Of a DNA stretch of 64,000 nucleotides, positions 16,008 to 23,406 are shown in pieces; position 1 is the stretch's first letter, and each line of letters begins with the position of its first letter. A program made the translations under genes and the position numbers. The notes under the pieces were generated by a model. The model was not told the DNA's origin. It saw only the letters and a list, made by a program, of their open reading frames with translations, and did no database searches. This DNA is from Solibacillus silvestris_B (lineage in GTDB: Bacteria > Bacillota > Bacilli > Bacillales_A > Planococcaceae), in NCBI RefSeq assembly GCF_051967575.1, contig NZ_JBQCJW010000015.1, positions 1-64,000 of the forward strand, read 5' to 3'.

Positions 16008-16571
16008 ATGTCATTAAAAGCAGATGTGCAGTTGGATGCAAAAGGCCTGGCATGCCCAATGCCGATCGTCAAAACGAGAAAAGCAATGATTGATGTAAAT
16101 GATGGACAGATTTTAGAAGTGCAAGCTACTGACAAAGGATCCATTGCTGACTTAAAAGCATGGTCTGAAAATGTTGGCCACCATTATATTGGCACATTAG
16201 AGGAGGATGGTGTATTGCTGCACTATATCCGTAAAAGCGGAGATTGCAATGGTGAAGAAAAGAAATTCGAACAAACGGTTACCAATGAAGAAATAATTGA
16301 TCGTGCAGCTAATGGCGGTATTATTTTAGATGTACGCGAAGAAGCGGAATATGCATTTGGTCATATTGAAGGATCTATATCAATTCCAATAGGGGAGTTG
16401 GAAGATCGCTTAAATGAGCTGGATCAAGGTCAGGAAATTTATGTGATTTGTCGCACGGGAATACGCAGTGATCTAGCTGCACGCAAACTTTCGGAAAAAG
16501 GATTTACTAAAGTTTATAACACCTTACCGGGACTGAGTGCCTGGAACGGGGATTTATCAAAAAAAATATAA
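16008..16571 (+). CDS. yrkF: TusA-rhodanese fusion sulfurtransferase (YrkF-like)
   Basis: 187 residues. Residues 1-77 are a TusA/SirA domain with the sulfur-carrying Cys in GLACPMPIVKTRKAM; residues 85-187 are a rhodanese domain with active-site CRTGIRSD. The fusion would let a persulfide move between the two Cys within one polypeptide. Domain order and neighbours match B. subtilis yrkF, part of the yrkE/F/H/I/J cluster; S. aureus CstA is a related multidomain sulfurtransferase. The ATG follows GGGAGG. yrkE follows 29 bases later. Confidence 0.9.
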   Translation: MSLKADVQLDAKGLACPMPIVKTRKAMIDVNDGQILEVQATDKGSIADLKAWSENVGHHYIGTLEEDGVLLHYIRKSGDCNGEEKKFEQTVTNEEIIDRAANGGIILDVREEAEYAFGHIEGSISIPIGELEDRLNELDQGQEIYVICRTGIRSDLAARKLSEKGFTKVYNTLPGLSAWNGDLSKKI

Positions 16572-16600
16572 AAAACTAAATTTATTGGAGGAATTTTATT

Positions 16601-16996
16601 ATGTCTAACAAAGTAGCTATTATCGCCAGCAACGGAGGTTTATTTGATGCTTATAAAGTATTTAATATTGCAACGGCTGCAGCCGCAACAGAGAAAGAGG
16701 CAGCCATCTTCTTTACGTTTGAAGGGCTGAATTTAATCCATAAGCAAGCAATGCAACAATTGCCTATGCCAGAAGGCCGTGAGCATTTTACAGAAGGATT
16801 TGCAAAAGCAAATGTACCAAGCATTCCACAATTAATTGAAATGGCCCAAGAAATGGGTGTGAAATTTATCGGCTGTCAAATGACGATGGATGTTATGGGC
16901 TTAACAAAAGAAGACTTTATTGATGGCATTGAAGTTGGGGGAGCTGTAACATTCCTTGAATTCGCGAAAGATGCAGCACCAACACTGACGTTCTAG
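16601..16996 (+). CDS. yrkE: DsrE/DsrF-like sulfur-relay protein (YrkE-like)
   Basis: 131 residues with the DsrE fold: N-terminal KVAIIASNGGLFDAYKVFNIATAAAATEKEAAIFFTFEGL and a conserved Cys in IGCQMTMDVMG near residue 87. DsrE-type proteins accept persulfide sulfur from rhodanese or TusA partners. GGAGGAA lies nine bases before the ATG. It sits between the TusA-rhodanese and persulfide dioxygenase genes, consistent with relay of sulfur between those enzymes. It lacks the extra N-terminal Cys-rich segment seen in some relatives. Confidence 0.88.
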   Translation: MSNKVAIIASNGGLFDAYKVFNIATAAAATEKEAAIFFTFEGLNLIHKQAMQQLPMPEGREHFTEGFAKANVPSIPQLIEMAQEMGVKFIGCQMTMDVMGLTKEDFIDGIEVGGAVTFLEFAKDAAPTLTF

Positions 16997-17050
16997 CACC
17001 TTTATAGATAAGATTTATAGTTTGCAGCAACAATGGAAACGCAAAAAATG

Positions 17051-17072
17051 ATGGAAGGGGATTCCCTTCCAT
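17051..17072 (+). terminator. Hairpin between yrkE and yrkH
   Basis: Perfect 9-base arms ATGGAAGGG and CCCTTCCAT with a GATT loop. The following tract (TTTAAAATGTTT) is weak, so it may be only a partial terminator or an mRNA stability element. Operator site 4 follows 18 bases later. Confidence 0.5.
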
Positions 17073-17089
17073 TTAAAATGTTTAAAATA

Positions 17090-17105
17090 ATACCTGTGGG
17101 GGTAG
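17090..17105 (+). promoter_or_regulatory. CstR-type operator (site 4)
   Basis: ATACCTGTGGGGGTAG, ATACC-N6-GGTA(T) form. Its GGGGG overlaps the only plausible ribosome-binding sequence of the persulfide dioxygenase gene (ATG at 17112), so a bound repressor would sit immediately before the coding region. Confidence 0.62.
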
Positions 17106-17111
17106 TTGAGT

Positions 17112-18239
17112 ATGACAATCATTAAAATGACAGCAGCGGAAATTGCTCGGAAAGTAATTGAAAATCAACCATTGTTCATTTTAGATGTCCGCAATACGGA
17201 TGCTTATGAAGATTGGAGAATTGAAGGGCATTGCTTCGATTATTTAAATATTCCTTATTTCGATTTATTGGATGGTGTAGATGAAATCATCCCCAAGCTT
17301 CCTACCGACAAAGATATTTTAGTTGTGTGCGCAAAAGAAGGTTCATCATTAATGGTTGCTGAAATGATTTCAGAAGCTGGACGTAATGTGCATTATCTTG
17401 AAGGTGGCATGAAATCATGGAGTTCGTATCTTGAACCAATAAAAATTGGCGATTTAACAGGCGGTGGCGAACTCTATCAATTCGTCCGTCTAGGCAAAGG
17501 TTGTCTTTCTTATATGGTCGTTTCTGAAGGGGAAGCCGCAATTATTGATGCTGTTCGTTTCACGGATGTATTTACAAACTTTGCTCAAGAGAAAAACGTG
17601 CAAATCAAATATGTATTCGATACACACCTTCATGCAGATCATATCTCAGGTGGTCGCCATATCGCAGAAGCAACAGGGGCTACCTATTATTTGCCACCTA
17701 AAGATGCAGAAGAAGTACTATTTGATTATTCGTCTTTAGAAGATGGTTTAACAGTGAAAATCGGTGCAACACAAATTGAAGTAGGTGCACTTTACACACC
17801 GGGTCACACTATTGGTTCTACATCATTCATCATAGATAGTAACTATTTATTGACAGGAGATATATTATTCATCGATTCCATTGGCCGTCCTGACTTGGCG
17901 GGTCTTGCAGAAGACTGGGTGGGAGACCTTCATGAAACATTATATTATCGTTACCGTAAGCTGCCAGAGGATTTAATTGTCCTTCCAGCACACTTCATGA
18001 TTATCGGTGAGTTAAACGAAAACGGGACCGTGGCCAAGCGTTTAGGCGATTTATTGGCGGAAAACCATGGTTTAAACATTGGAAGTGAAGAAGAATTCCG
18101 CCGTACAGTATCAGATAACCTGCCACCGCAACCAAATGCGTATGAGCAAATTCGTCAAGTCAATATGGGTAAAATAACGCCGGACAATGACGAACAAACG
18201 GAGATGGAAATCGGTCCAAACCGATGTGCGGTACGATAA
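17112..18239 (+). CDS. yrkH: Rhodanese-persulfide dioxygenase fusion (YrkH-like, CstB-related)
   Basis: 375 residues. An N-terminal rhodanese domain (about 1-110; active-site VVCAKEGSS) is followed by a metallo-beta-lactamase-fold domain with THLHADH (about residues 174-180), TPGHT, LTGDILF and a later PAHF, the mononuclear iron ligands of ETHE1-type persulfide dioxygenases. The enzyme should oxidise protein or low-molecular persulfide to sulfite using O2, with the rhodanese domain handling the sulfane sulfur. The known S. aureus CstB has a related domain set. ATG at 17112 is preferred to a TTG two codons upstream. Sulfite produced could be expelled by the TauE protein encoded downstream. Confidence 0.92.
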   Translation: MTIIKMTAAEIARKVIENQPLFILDVRNTDAYEDWRIEGHCFDYLNIPYFDLLDGVDEIIPKLPTDKDILVVCAKEGSSLMVAEMISEAGRNVHYLEGGMKSWSSYLEPIKIGDLTGGGELYQFVRLGKGCLSYMVVSEGEAAIIDAVRFTDVFTNFAQEKNVQIKYVFDTHLHADHISGGRHIAEATGATYYLPPKDAEEVLFDYSSLEDGLTVKIGATQIEVGALYTPGHTIGSTSFIIDSNYLLTGDILFIDSIGRPDLAGLAEDWVGDLHETLYYRYRKLPEDLIVLPAHFMIIGELNENGTVAKRLGDLLAENHGLNIGSEEEFRRTVSDNLPPQPNAYEQIRQVNMGKITPDNDEQTEMEIGPNRCAVR

Positions 18240-18345
18240 AAGAATTTTTAGCGAATCATGTCTGTTATGCAAAAAAAACCGAAAAAAACAGTGCTGCTCC
18301 ATTTTTTCATAAGAAAAAATTACTGTAGAAAAGGAGGCGATTTAA

Positions 18346-18573
18346 ATGGAAACAGCAAAAGTTTTGGATGCAAAAGGTTTATCTTGTCCAATGCCGATTG
18401 TGCGAACAAAAAAAGCAATGGATACAATGGAATCAGGACAAATTATAGAAGTGCAAGCGACAGATAAAGGGGCCTTGGCCGATTTGACTGCCTGGTCGGC
18501 TGCAGCGGGTCATACCCTTTTAGAGCATAAAGAAGAAGAGGATGTATTGACATTTTATATTAAAAAAGCTTAA
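18346..18573 (+). CDS. yrkI: TusA-family sulfur carrier protein (YrkI-like)
   Basis: 75 residues, the standard TusA size. The active Cys is in GLSCPMPIVRTKKAM and the C-terminal strand ends LTFYIKKA. It is closely similar to the TusA domain of the yrkF fusion (EVQATDKG is identical), suggesting duplication. It carries sulfur as a Cys persulfide between enzymes. AAAAGGAGGCG precedes the ATG. Gene order yrkH-yrkI-yrkJ is as in B. subtilis. Confidence 0.93.
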   Translation: METAKVLDAKGLSCPMPIVRTKKAMDTMESGQIIEVQATDKGALADLTAWSAAAGHTLLEHKEEEDVLTFYIKKA

Positions 18574-18599
18574 AATACATGGCATTTTAAAAGCTTTAA

Positions 18600-18729
18600 C
18601 TTAATTCAGCAGAGTTTTGGATTACGATGTATTATTAATGCTGTGCTATTATTCAATCCCCTTCATAGAGGTGGGGGTTTCTGTATTAGCCGTTTAGCCT
18701 TCAGTATAAAAAGCGTTTGCTGAATTAAG
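18600..18729. repeat. 130-base segment bounded by 12-base inverted repeats
   Basis: CTTAATTCAGCA (18600-18611) and TGCTGAATTAAG (18718-18729) are perfect inverted repeats 106 bases apart, with weaker pairing extending outwards. Inside is a second, smaller hairpin (CCCC...GGGG, 18658-18675). No target duplication is evident. It may be a small non-autonomous mobile element or a structured mRNA segment between yrkI and the sulfite exporter gene. Confidence 0.45.
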
Positions 18730-18745
18730 CTGAAAGGGGATTGTT

Positions 18746-18781
18746 ATGAGACTTGATTTTTTGGGAAACTGTTTCAACTAA
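18746..18781 (+). CDS. Candidate 11-residue leader peptide
   Basis: ATG with a good AAAGGGG site six bases upstream encodes MRLDFLGNCFN and then TAA, 40 bases before the sulfite exporter start. It holds one Cys near its end. Short upstream ORFs can control downstream expression through translation, and a Cys codon in a sulfur operon is suggestive, but no alternative terminator structure downstream was seen. Chance occurrence is quite possible. Confidence 0.3.
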   Translation: MRLDFLGNCFN

Positions 18782-18820
18782 CGGGTATACAGAATTATTA
18801 TATGGAAAGAAGGGAACAAT

Positions 18821-19597
18821 GTGGATATAAATTATATGTTCCTCCTTTTTGTAATTGGTTTTATCGGTTCATTTCTTTCCGGGATGCTCGGTATTGGTGG
18901 AGCGATTGTCAAATATCCGATGCTTTTAATGATTCCGCCAATATTCGGGTTCCAAGCTTTAACGGCACATGAAGTTTCCGGCATTAGCGCACTTGACGTC
19001 TTATTTGTATCGATTGCAGGGGTCATCGGATTTCGAAACGGCGGGTATTTAAATAAATCGCTCATTACCGTAATGGGTATATCGGTGTTGCTCGGTACAT
19101 TTATAGGTAGCTTTAATTCGCAATTTTTAACGGAACAACAAGTAAATATTGTGTATGGGATTTTAGCGTTAATAGCAGCGATTATGATGTTCATTCCAAA
19201 AAAGAAGATTGATGATATCCCTTTAGATCAAGTCACTTACAATAAACCGCTTGCTGCTTGTTTAGCATTCATTGTAGGGATTGGCTCCGGTATTGTAGGT
19301 GCCGGAGGAGGTTTTTTACTAATTCCCATTATGTTATTAATTCTTCGGATACCTACACGAATGACGATTGCTTCCAGCTTGGCAATTACTTTTATTTCGT
19401 CCATTGCAGGGTCGATCGGCAAACTATCAACAGGGCAAGTGGAATATTTGCCAGCGATTGTTGTGATCATTGCGGGATTGATTGCAGCTCCGATTGGTGC
19501 AAAAATAAGCAAAAAAATAAATACGAAAATTTTGCAAAGGGTTTTAGCTGTTTTAATTTTAGCGACAGCGATCAAAATATGGATCGATATATTATAG
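18821..19597 (+). CDS. yrkJ: TauE/SafE family sulfite/sulfonate exporter (YrkJ-like)
   Basis: 258 residues with about eight membrane helices and the two family glycine motifs: GSFLSGMLGIGGAIVKYPML near the N-terminus and GIGSGIVGAGGGFLLIPIML in the second half, typical of the internal duplication in TauE/SafE proteins. Predicted to export sulfite or related anions made by persulfide oxidation. GTG start after GAAGGGAAC; the ATG two bases upstream is out of frame. It is followed by a thioredoxin-like gene with 11 bases between them. Confidence 0.9.
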   Translation: MDINYMFLLFVIGFIGSFLSGMLGIGGAIVKYPMLLMIPPIFGFQALTAHEVSGISALDVLFVSIAGVIGFRNGGYLNKSLITVMGISVLLGTFIGSFNSQFLTEQQVNIVYGILALIAAIMMFIPKKKIDDIPLDQVTYNKPLAACLAFIVGIGSGIVGAGGGFLLIPIMLLILRIPTRMTIASSLAITFISSIAGSIGKLSTGQVEYLPAIVVIIAGLIAAPIGAKISKKINTKILQRVLAVLILATAIKIWIDIL

Positions 19598-19608
19598 GAG
19601 AAGATAAT

Positions 19609-19953
19609 TTGAAAAAATTAAATGAGCTGACGAGTTTGAGAGCGGTGGAGGAGTTTCTTGAAAATCATGAGCTGGGCTTTTTGTATTTTTCCACGCCTGA
19701 ATGCAGTACGTGCCACGCTATATTGCCTAAGTTACAGGAACTATTGAATGGATACCCATCAATCCATCTTGCTCATATTGATGTGAGTCACGTTAAAGAG
19801 ATAGCTGAAAGGTTCTTAATATTATCGGCGCCCATTATGATTTTAATGATTGAACAAAAGGAATATTTGAGGGCGGATCGATTTGTACGCTTTGAACTAC
19901 TAAAGGAAAAGCTGGATCACATTTATAATATGTATAATTTACAAGACAATTAA
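19609..19953 (+). CDS. Thioredoxin-like protein with CSTC site
   Basis: 114 residues, TTG start six bases after AGGAGAAG. A thioredoxin fold is indicated by FLYFSTPECSTCHAILPKLQELL (CxxC near residues 34-37) and a cis-Pro-like position in LSAPIMILM. Cytosolic. CxxC proteins of this small type reduce disulfides or remove sulfur from persulfidated Cys, which would fit its place as last gene of the sulfur island. Substrate unknown. Confidence 0.85.
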   Translation: MKKLNELTSLRAVEEFLENHELGFLYFSTPECSTCHAILPKLQELLNGYPSIHLAHIDVSHVKEIAERFLILSAPIMILMIEQKEYLRADRFVRFELLKEKLDHIYNMYNLQDN

Positions 19954-20028
19954 TACGAAGATAAAATCAAAATCGTTATTCCTAAAAATAGATAGGGTAT
20001 TATAGTATTTAATGAAGAAATAACATAA

Positions 20029-20060
20029 GATTCGGCTTTGCACTAACACAAAGCCGAATC
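20029..20060. terminator. Perfect 12-base hairpin after the sulfur island
   Basis: GATTCGGCTTTG and CAAAGCCGAATC pair perfectly around an eight-base loop. There is no T run on either side, so it is a weak candidate terminator or an RNA stability hairpin. Confidence 0.5.
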
Positions 20061-20132
20061 CAGGCAAAATTACTTCGATGTACAAGCTAAAACTACCGGC
20101 AAAAAGTTTTTGAAGGAAATTAAACTAATCTC

Positions 20133-20162
20133 TTTACATACCCTCCGGTGGTATGGTACTAT
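20133..20162 (+). promoter_or_regulatory. csoR promoter with CsoR operator (site 5)
   Basis: TTTACA (20133-20138) and TACTAT (20157-20162) lie 18 bases apart. The operator ATACCCTCCGGTGGTAT (20138-20154) has the form ATACC-N7-GGTAT, one base longer than the sulfur-gene sites. Autoregulation of csoR by the copper sensor is the expected reading. Confidence 0.72.
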
Positions 20163-20188
20163 ATGAACAAGTTAGGGGGAGGAATATC

Positions 20189-20521
20189 ATGGAAGAGCAA
20201 GTAAAAGATATGGCTTGTCATGAAGAAGATGATGCATCTTGCCGTAAAAGCCACCATCCGGAACGTGTGAAAAAAGATTTGACAACCCGATTAAACCGTG
20301 TCGAAGGACAAATACGCGGCATCAAGGGCATGATAGATAAGGATGTTTATTGTGATGATATCATCACACAGCTATCCGCTACACAATCAGCATTAAACAG
20401 TGTAGCCAAAATTCTTTTAGAGGGCCACCTAAAAGGGTGTGTCGTTGATCGCCTTTCAGAAGGTGATGAAGCGGTACTTGACGAATTAGTGATAACGATT
20501 CAAAAGCTGATGAAAAAGTAA
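20189..20521 (+). CDS. csoR: Copper-sensing transcriptional repressor CsoR
   Basis: 110 residues, all-helical CsoR/RcnR fold with RLNRVEGQIRGIKGMI. Copper ligands can be assigned: Cys55 (YCDD), His80 and Cys84 (EGHLKGC), matching Cys45-His70-Cys74 of B. subtilis CsoR. The presence of the His argues against a CstR-type persulfide sensor. Unusually, the N-terminal extension also has Cys10-His11, Cys18 and His22-His23. The ATG follows GGGGGAGGAA. Cu(I) binding releases it from DNA, inducing copZ and copA next to it. Confidence 0.92.
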   Translation: MEEQVKDMACHEEDDASCRKSHHPERVKKDLTTRLNRVEGQIRGIKGMIDKDVYCDDIITQLSATQSALNSVAKILLEGHLKGCVVDRLSEGDEAVLDELVITIQKLMKK

Positions 20522-20537
20522 TTTTTTTAGCATCTAT

Positions 20538-20554
20538 ATACCCCTATAGTGTAT
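20538..20554 (+). promoter_or_regulatory. CsoR operator upstream of copZ (site 6)
   Basis: ATACCCCTATAGTGTAT, form ATACC-N7-(T)GTAT, between csoR and copZ. TATACT at 20552-20557 overlaps its end and could be a -10 element. Confidence 0.65.
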
Positions 20555-20593
20555 ACTAATTAAAACATAATTCAATTTAAGGAGAGAAAAAAT

Positions 20594-20800
20594 ATGCAAA
20601 ATATAACATTAAACGTACAAGGAATGTCATGCGGGCATTGTGTAAAAGCGATAGAAGGCAGCGTCGGGGAATTAGAAGGCGTTAACCAGGTGAACGTCAA
20701 ATTAGACGAGGCTTTGGTCAATGTATCATTTGATGAAACACAAGTAACACCAGCTGCGATTAAAGAAACAATCGAAGAACAAGGATATGATGTAGAGTAA
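20594..20800 (+). CDS. copZ: Copper chaperone CopZ
   Basis: 68 residues, a single heavy-metal-associated ferredoxin-like domain with the Cu(I) site MSCGHC (GMSCGHCVKAI). It carries Cu(I) to the CopA ATPase in the cytosol. AAGGAGAG lies eight bases before the ATG. Preceded by its own CsoR-type operator and followed by copA with another operator, as expected for a copper-inducible set. Confidence 0.96.
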   Translation: MQNITLNVQGMSCGHCVKAIEGSVGELEGVNQVNVKLDEALVNVSFDETQVTPAAIKETIEEQGYDVE

Positions 20801-20826
20801 GAGTGCTGTTGCGGCACTCTCTCATT
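20800..20826 (+). terminator. Hairpin after copZ
   Basis: AGAGTGC and GCACTCT pair perfectly around a 7-base loop, followed by CTCATTTT. Probably a partial terminator separating copZ from copA. Confidence 0.5.
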
Positions 20827-20837
20827 TTCAGTAAAAT

Positions 20838-20854
20838 ATACCCCGTATAGGTAT
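20838..20854 (+). promoter_or_regulatory. CsoR operator upstream of copA (site 7)
   Basis: ATACCCCGTATAGGTAT, form ATACC-N7-GGTAT, 24 bases before the copA ATG. Gives copA its own copper-controlled transcription start in addition to read-through from copZ. Confidence 0.65.
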
Positions 20855-20877
20855 ATAACGGAGAGGTGGAGAAGCTA

Positions 20878-23304
20878 ATGAGTACTGAAGCTCGCAAGCT
20901 AAAAGAAGCTAGTATTGGTATTACCGGAATGACATGTGCTGCATGTGCGACACGTATTGAAAAAGGATTAAATAAAATGGAAGGTGTCGAGCAGGCATCC
21001 GTTAACTTGGCACTTGAAAAATCATCGATAAAATATGATGCGTCAATACTGAGTGAAACAGATTTTGAGAAGAAAATCGAAGCGCTTGGCTACGGTGTTG
21101 TGAAGCAAAAAGCGGAATTTGAAATTACCGGAATGACTTGTGCTGCATGTTCTACACGTATCGAAAAAGGTTTGAATAAAATGGAAGGTGTTACAGAGGC
21201 TAATGTCAATTTAGCACTTGAAAGGGCAACTATCGAATTCAACCCTTCAGAAGTAACGATTGCAGATATTCTGGCTAAAGTCGAAAAACTTGGATATGGG
21301 GCACATCAAAAAATAAATGATAAAGAACAAATAGATCACCGTGAAAAGCATATTAAGGATCAGCAATGGAAATTCATTATCTCGGCAATTCTTTCCTTGC
21401 CTTTATTGTGGACGATGGTAGGACATTTTTCATTTACATCGTTTCTATATGTACCGGATTTCTTAATGAATCCGTGGATACAGATGATTTTGGCGACACC
21501 AGTACAATTTGTTATCGGGAAACAGTTTTATACAGGTGCCTACAAATCACTCCGCAATGGCAGTGCCAATATGGATGTGCTTGTTGTCATGGGTACTTCA
21601 GCTGCGTATTTTTACAGTGTTTATCAAGCAATCGTTACGAACGGAACACATCATATGCCACACCTGTATTTTGAAACAAGTGCGGTACTCATTACACTCA
21701 TTCTTTTAGGGAAATTATTCGAAGCAAAAGCTAAAGGACGTTCATCTGAAGCGATTAAAAAATTAATGGGTCTCCAGGCAAAAACAGCAATTGTTCTTCG
21801 GGACGGGATCGAAAAAGAAGTGCCGCTTGAAGAAGTGATGATCGGTGACACGGTTTCAGTTAAACCGGGCGGGAAAGTTCCGGTTGATGGTGAAGTATTA
21901 GAAGGTACAACAGCGGTTGATGAATCGATGTTGACAGGGGAAAGCCTGCCAGTGGATAAACAGGCTGGGGACGTTTTATACGGTTCAACTATTAACAAAA
22001 ATGGTTTCATTAAAATGAAAGCGACAAAAGTCGGTCGTGATACGGCTTTGGCCCAAATCATTAAAGTTGTGGAAGATGCGCAAGGTTCGAAAGCGCCGAT
22101 CCAGCGTTTGGCAGATACAATATCAAGTATTTTTGTGCCGATCGTAATCGGGATAGCAATTGTTACATTCCTCGTTTGGATTGTTTTTGTTGACCCAGGT
22201 AATTTTACACAAGCACTGGAAGTATTAATTGCAGTACTTGTCATTGCTTGTCCATGTGCTCTTGGTTTAGCGACACCGACTTCGATTATGGCAGGGTCAG
22301 GACGCGCAGCGGAGTTTGGCATTCTGTTCAAAGGCGGCGAGCATTTGGAGCAAACTCAAGGCATTGACACGGTAGTCGTTGATAAAACTGGGACTGTTAC
22401 ACACGGCAAACCTGTGCTGACAGATGTGCATGTGGCAGCTGGCCAAGACGAAGCGAAATTCTTATCACTAATCGGTGCGGCAGAAAAACAATCGGAGCAC
22501 CCGCTTGCACAAGCAATCGTTCAAGGTATTCAAGATCGAGGCATTGAACTAGGCGATATTCAATATTTCGAAGCAATACCCGGTTTTGGGGTGCAAGCAA
22601 CGGTTTCGGGTCAAGGCGTTGTGATCGGTACCCGTAAACTTATGCACCAATATGGGATTGATATTACATCAGTGCTTTCGGTAATGGAGGAACTGGAACA
22701 GAATGGCAAAACAGCGATGCTGGCCGGGATTAACGGGCAATATGCAGGGATTGTTGCCGTAGCCGATACAATTAAGGAAACTTCCAAAGAAGCTATAAGC
22801 CGTTTACAGAATATGGGCATAAAAGTCATTATGATGACAGGCGATAACGAACGAACAGCTGAAGCAATCGGCAAAGAGGTAGGCGTTGATGAAGTAATTG
22901 CCGAAGTGCTTCCTGAAGGGAAAGCAGCCGAAGTGAAGAAACTGCAGGAGCAGGGCAAAAAAGTGGCAATGGTCGGTGACGGAATTAATGACGCACCCGC
23001 ACTGGCGACAGCTAATATCGGGATGGCGATCGGCACAGGTACAGATGTCGCAATGGAAGCTGCAGATATTACGCTGATTCGCGGCGATTTAAATAGTATA
23101 GCCGATGCGATTTTGATGAGCCGTAAAACGATGCGCAACATTAAACAAAACTTATTCTGGGCATTTGCCTACAATACGTTAGGAATTCCAATTGCCGCAA
23201 TAGGATTGCTTGCACCATGGGTAGCCGGTGCAGCGATGGCATTCAGTTCCGTGTCGGTTGTATTGAATGCCCTGCGTTTGCAGAGAGTGAAATTGAACAA
23301 ATAG
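20878..23304 (+). CDS. copA: Copper-exporting P-type ATPase CopA
   Basis: 808 residues. Two N-terminal heavy-metal domains (GMTCAACATR and GMTCAACSTR), a P1B-ATPase core with TGES (actuator), CPCALGLATP (membrane Cu(I) site), DKTGTVTHG (phosphorylated Asp), HPLAQAI (SEHP nucleotide site) and GDGINDAPAL. The CPC motif with twin CxxC domains indicates Cu(I) export rather than Zn/Cd. It receives Cu(I) from CopZ. I choose the ATG at 20878 after GAGAGGTGGAG; a GTG four codons upstream is in frame. Confidence 0.97.
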   Translation: MSTEARKLKEASIGITGMTCAACATRIEKGLNKMEGVEQASVNLALEKSSIKYDASILSETDFEKKIEALGYGVVKQKAEFEITGMTCAACSTRIEKGLNKMEGVTEANVNLALERATIEFNPSEVTIADILAKVEKLGYGAHQKINDKEQIDHREKHIKDQQWKFIISAILSLPLLWTMVGHFSFTSFLYVPDFLMNPWIQMILATPVQFVIGKQFYTGAYKSLRNGSANMDVLVVMGTSAAYFYSVYQAIVTNGTHHMPHLYFETSAVLITLILLGKLFEAKAKGRSSEAIKKLMGLQAKTAIVLRDGIEKEVPLEEVMIGDTVSVKPGGKVPVDGEVLEGTTAVDESMLTGESLPVDKQAGDVLYGSTINKNGFIKMKATKVGRDTALAQIIKVVEDAQGSKAPIQRLADTISSIFVPIVIGIAIVTFLVWIVFVDPGNFTQALEVLIAVLVIACPCALGLATPTSIMAGSGRAAEFGILFKGGEHLEQTQGIDTVVVDKTGTVTHGKPVLTDVHVAAGQDEAKFLSLIGAAEKQSEHPLAQAIVQGIQDRGIELGDIQYFEAIPGFGVQATVSGQGVVIGTRKLMHQYGIDITSVLSVMEELEQNGKTAMLAGINGQYAGIVAVADTIKETSKEAISRLQNMGIKVIMMTGDNERTAEAIGKEVGVDEVIAEVLPEGKAAEVKKLQEQGKKVAMVGDGINDAPALATANIGMAIGTGTDVAMEAADITLIRGDLNSIADAILMSRKTMRNIKQNLFWAFAYNTLGIPIAAIGLLAPWVAGAAMAFSSVSVVLNALRLQRVKLNK

Positions 23305-23406
23305 AATGGCTAAAGATACATGTCATTAAATAAGTGGCAGGTATTTCTTTGAAAGTTTTTGTTTTACCGCAGTATAGTAACTGGTTGGATCAGGGGGAAT
23401 CATAGC

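Noticed and set aside
21651..22331. 226-codon minus-strand ORF inside copA
   Set aside because: A shadow of the copA reading frame; codon pattern and lack of a ribosome site rule it out.
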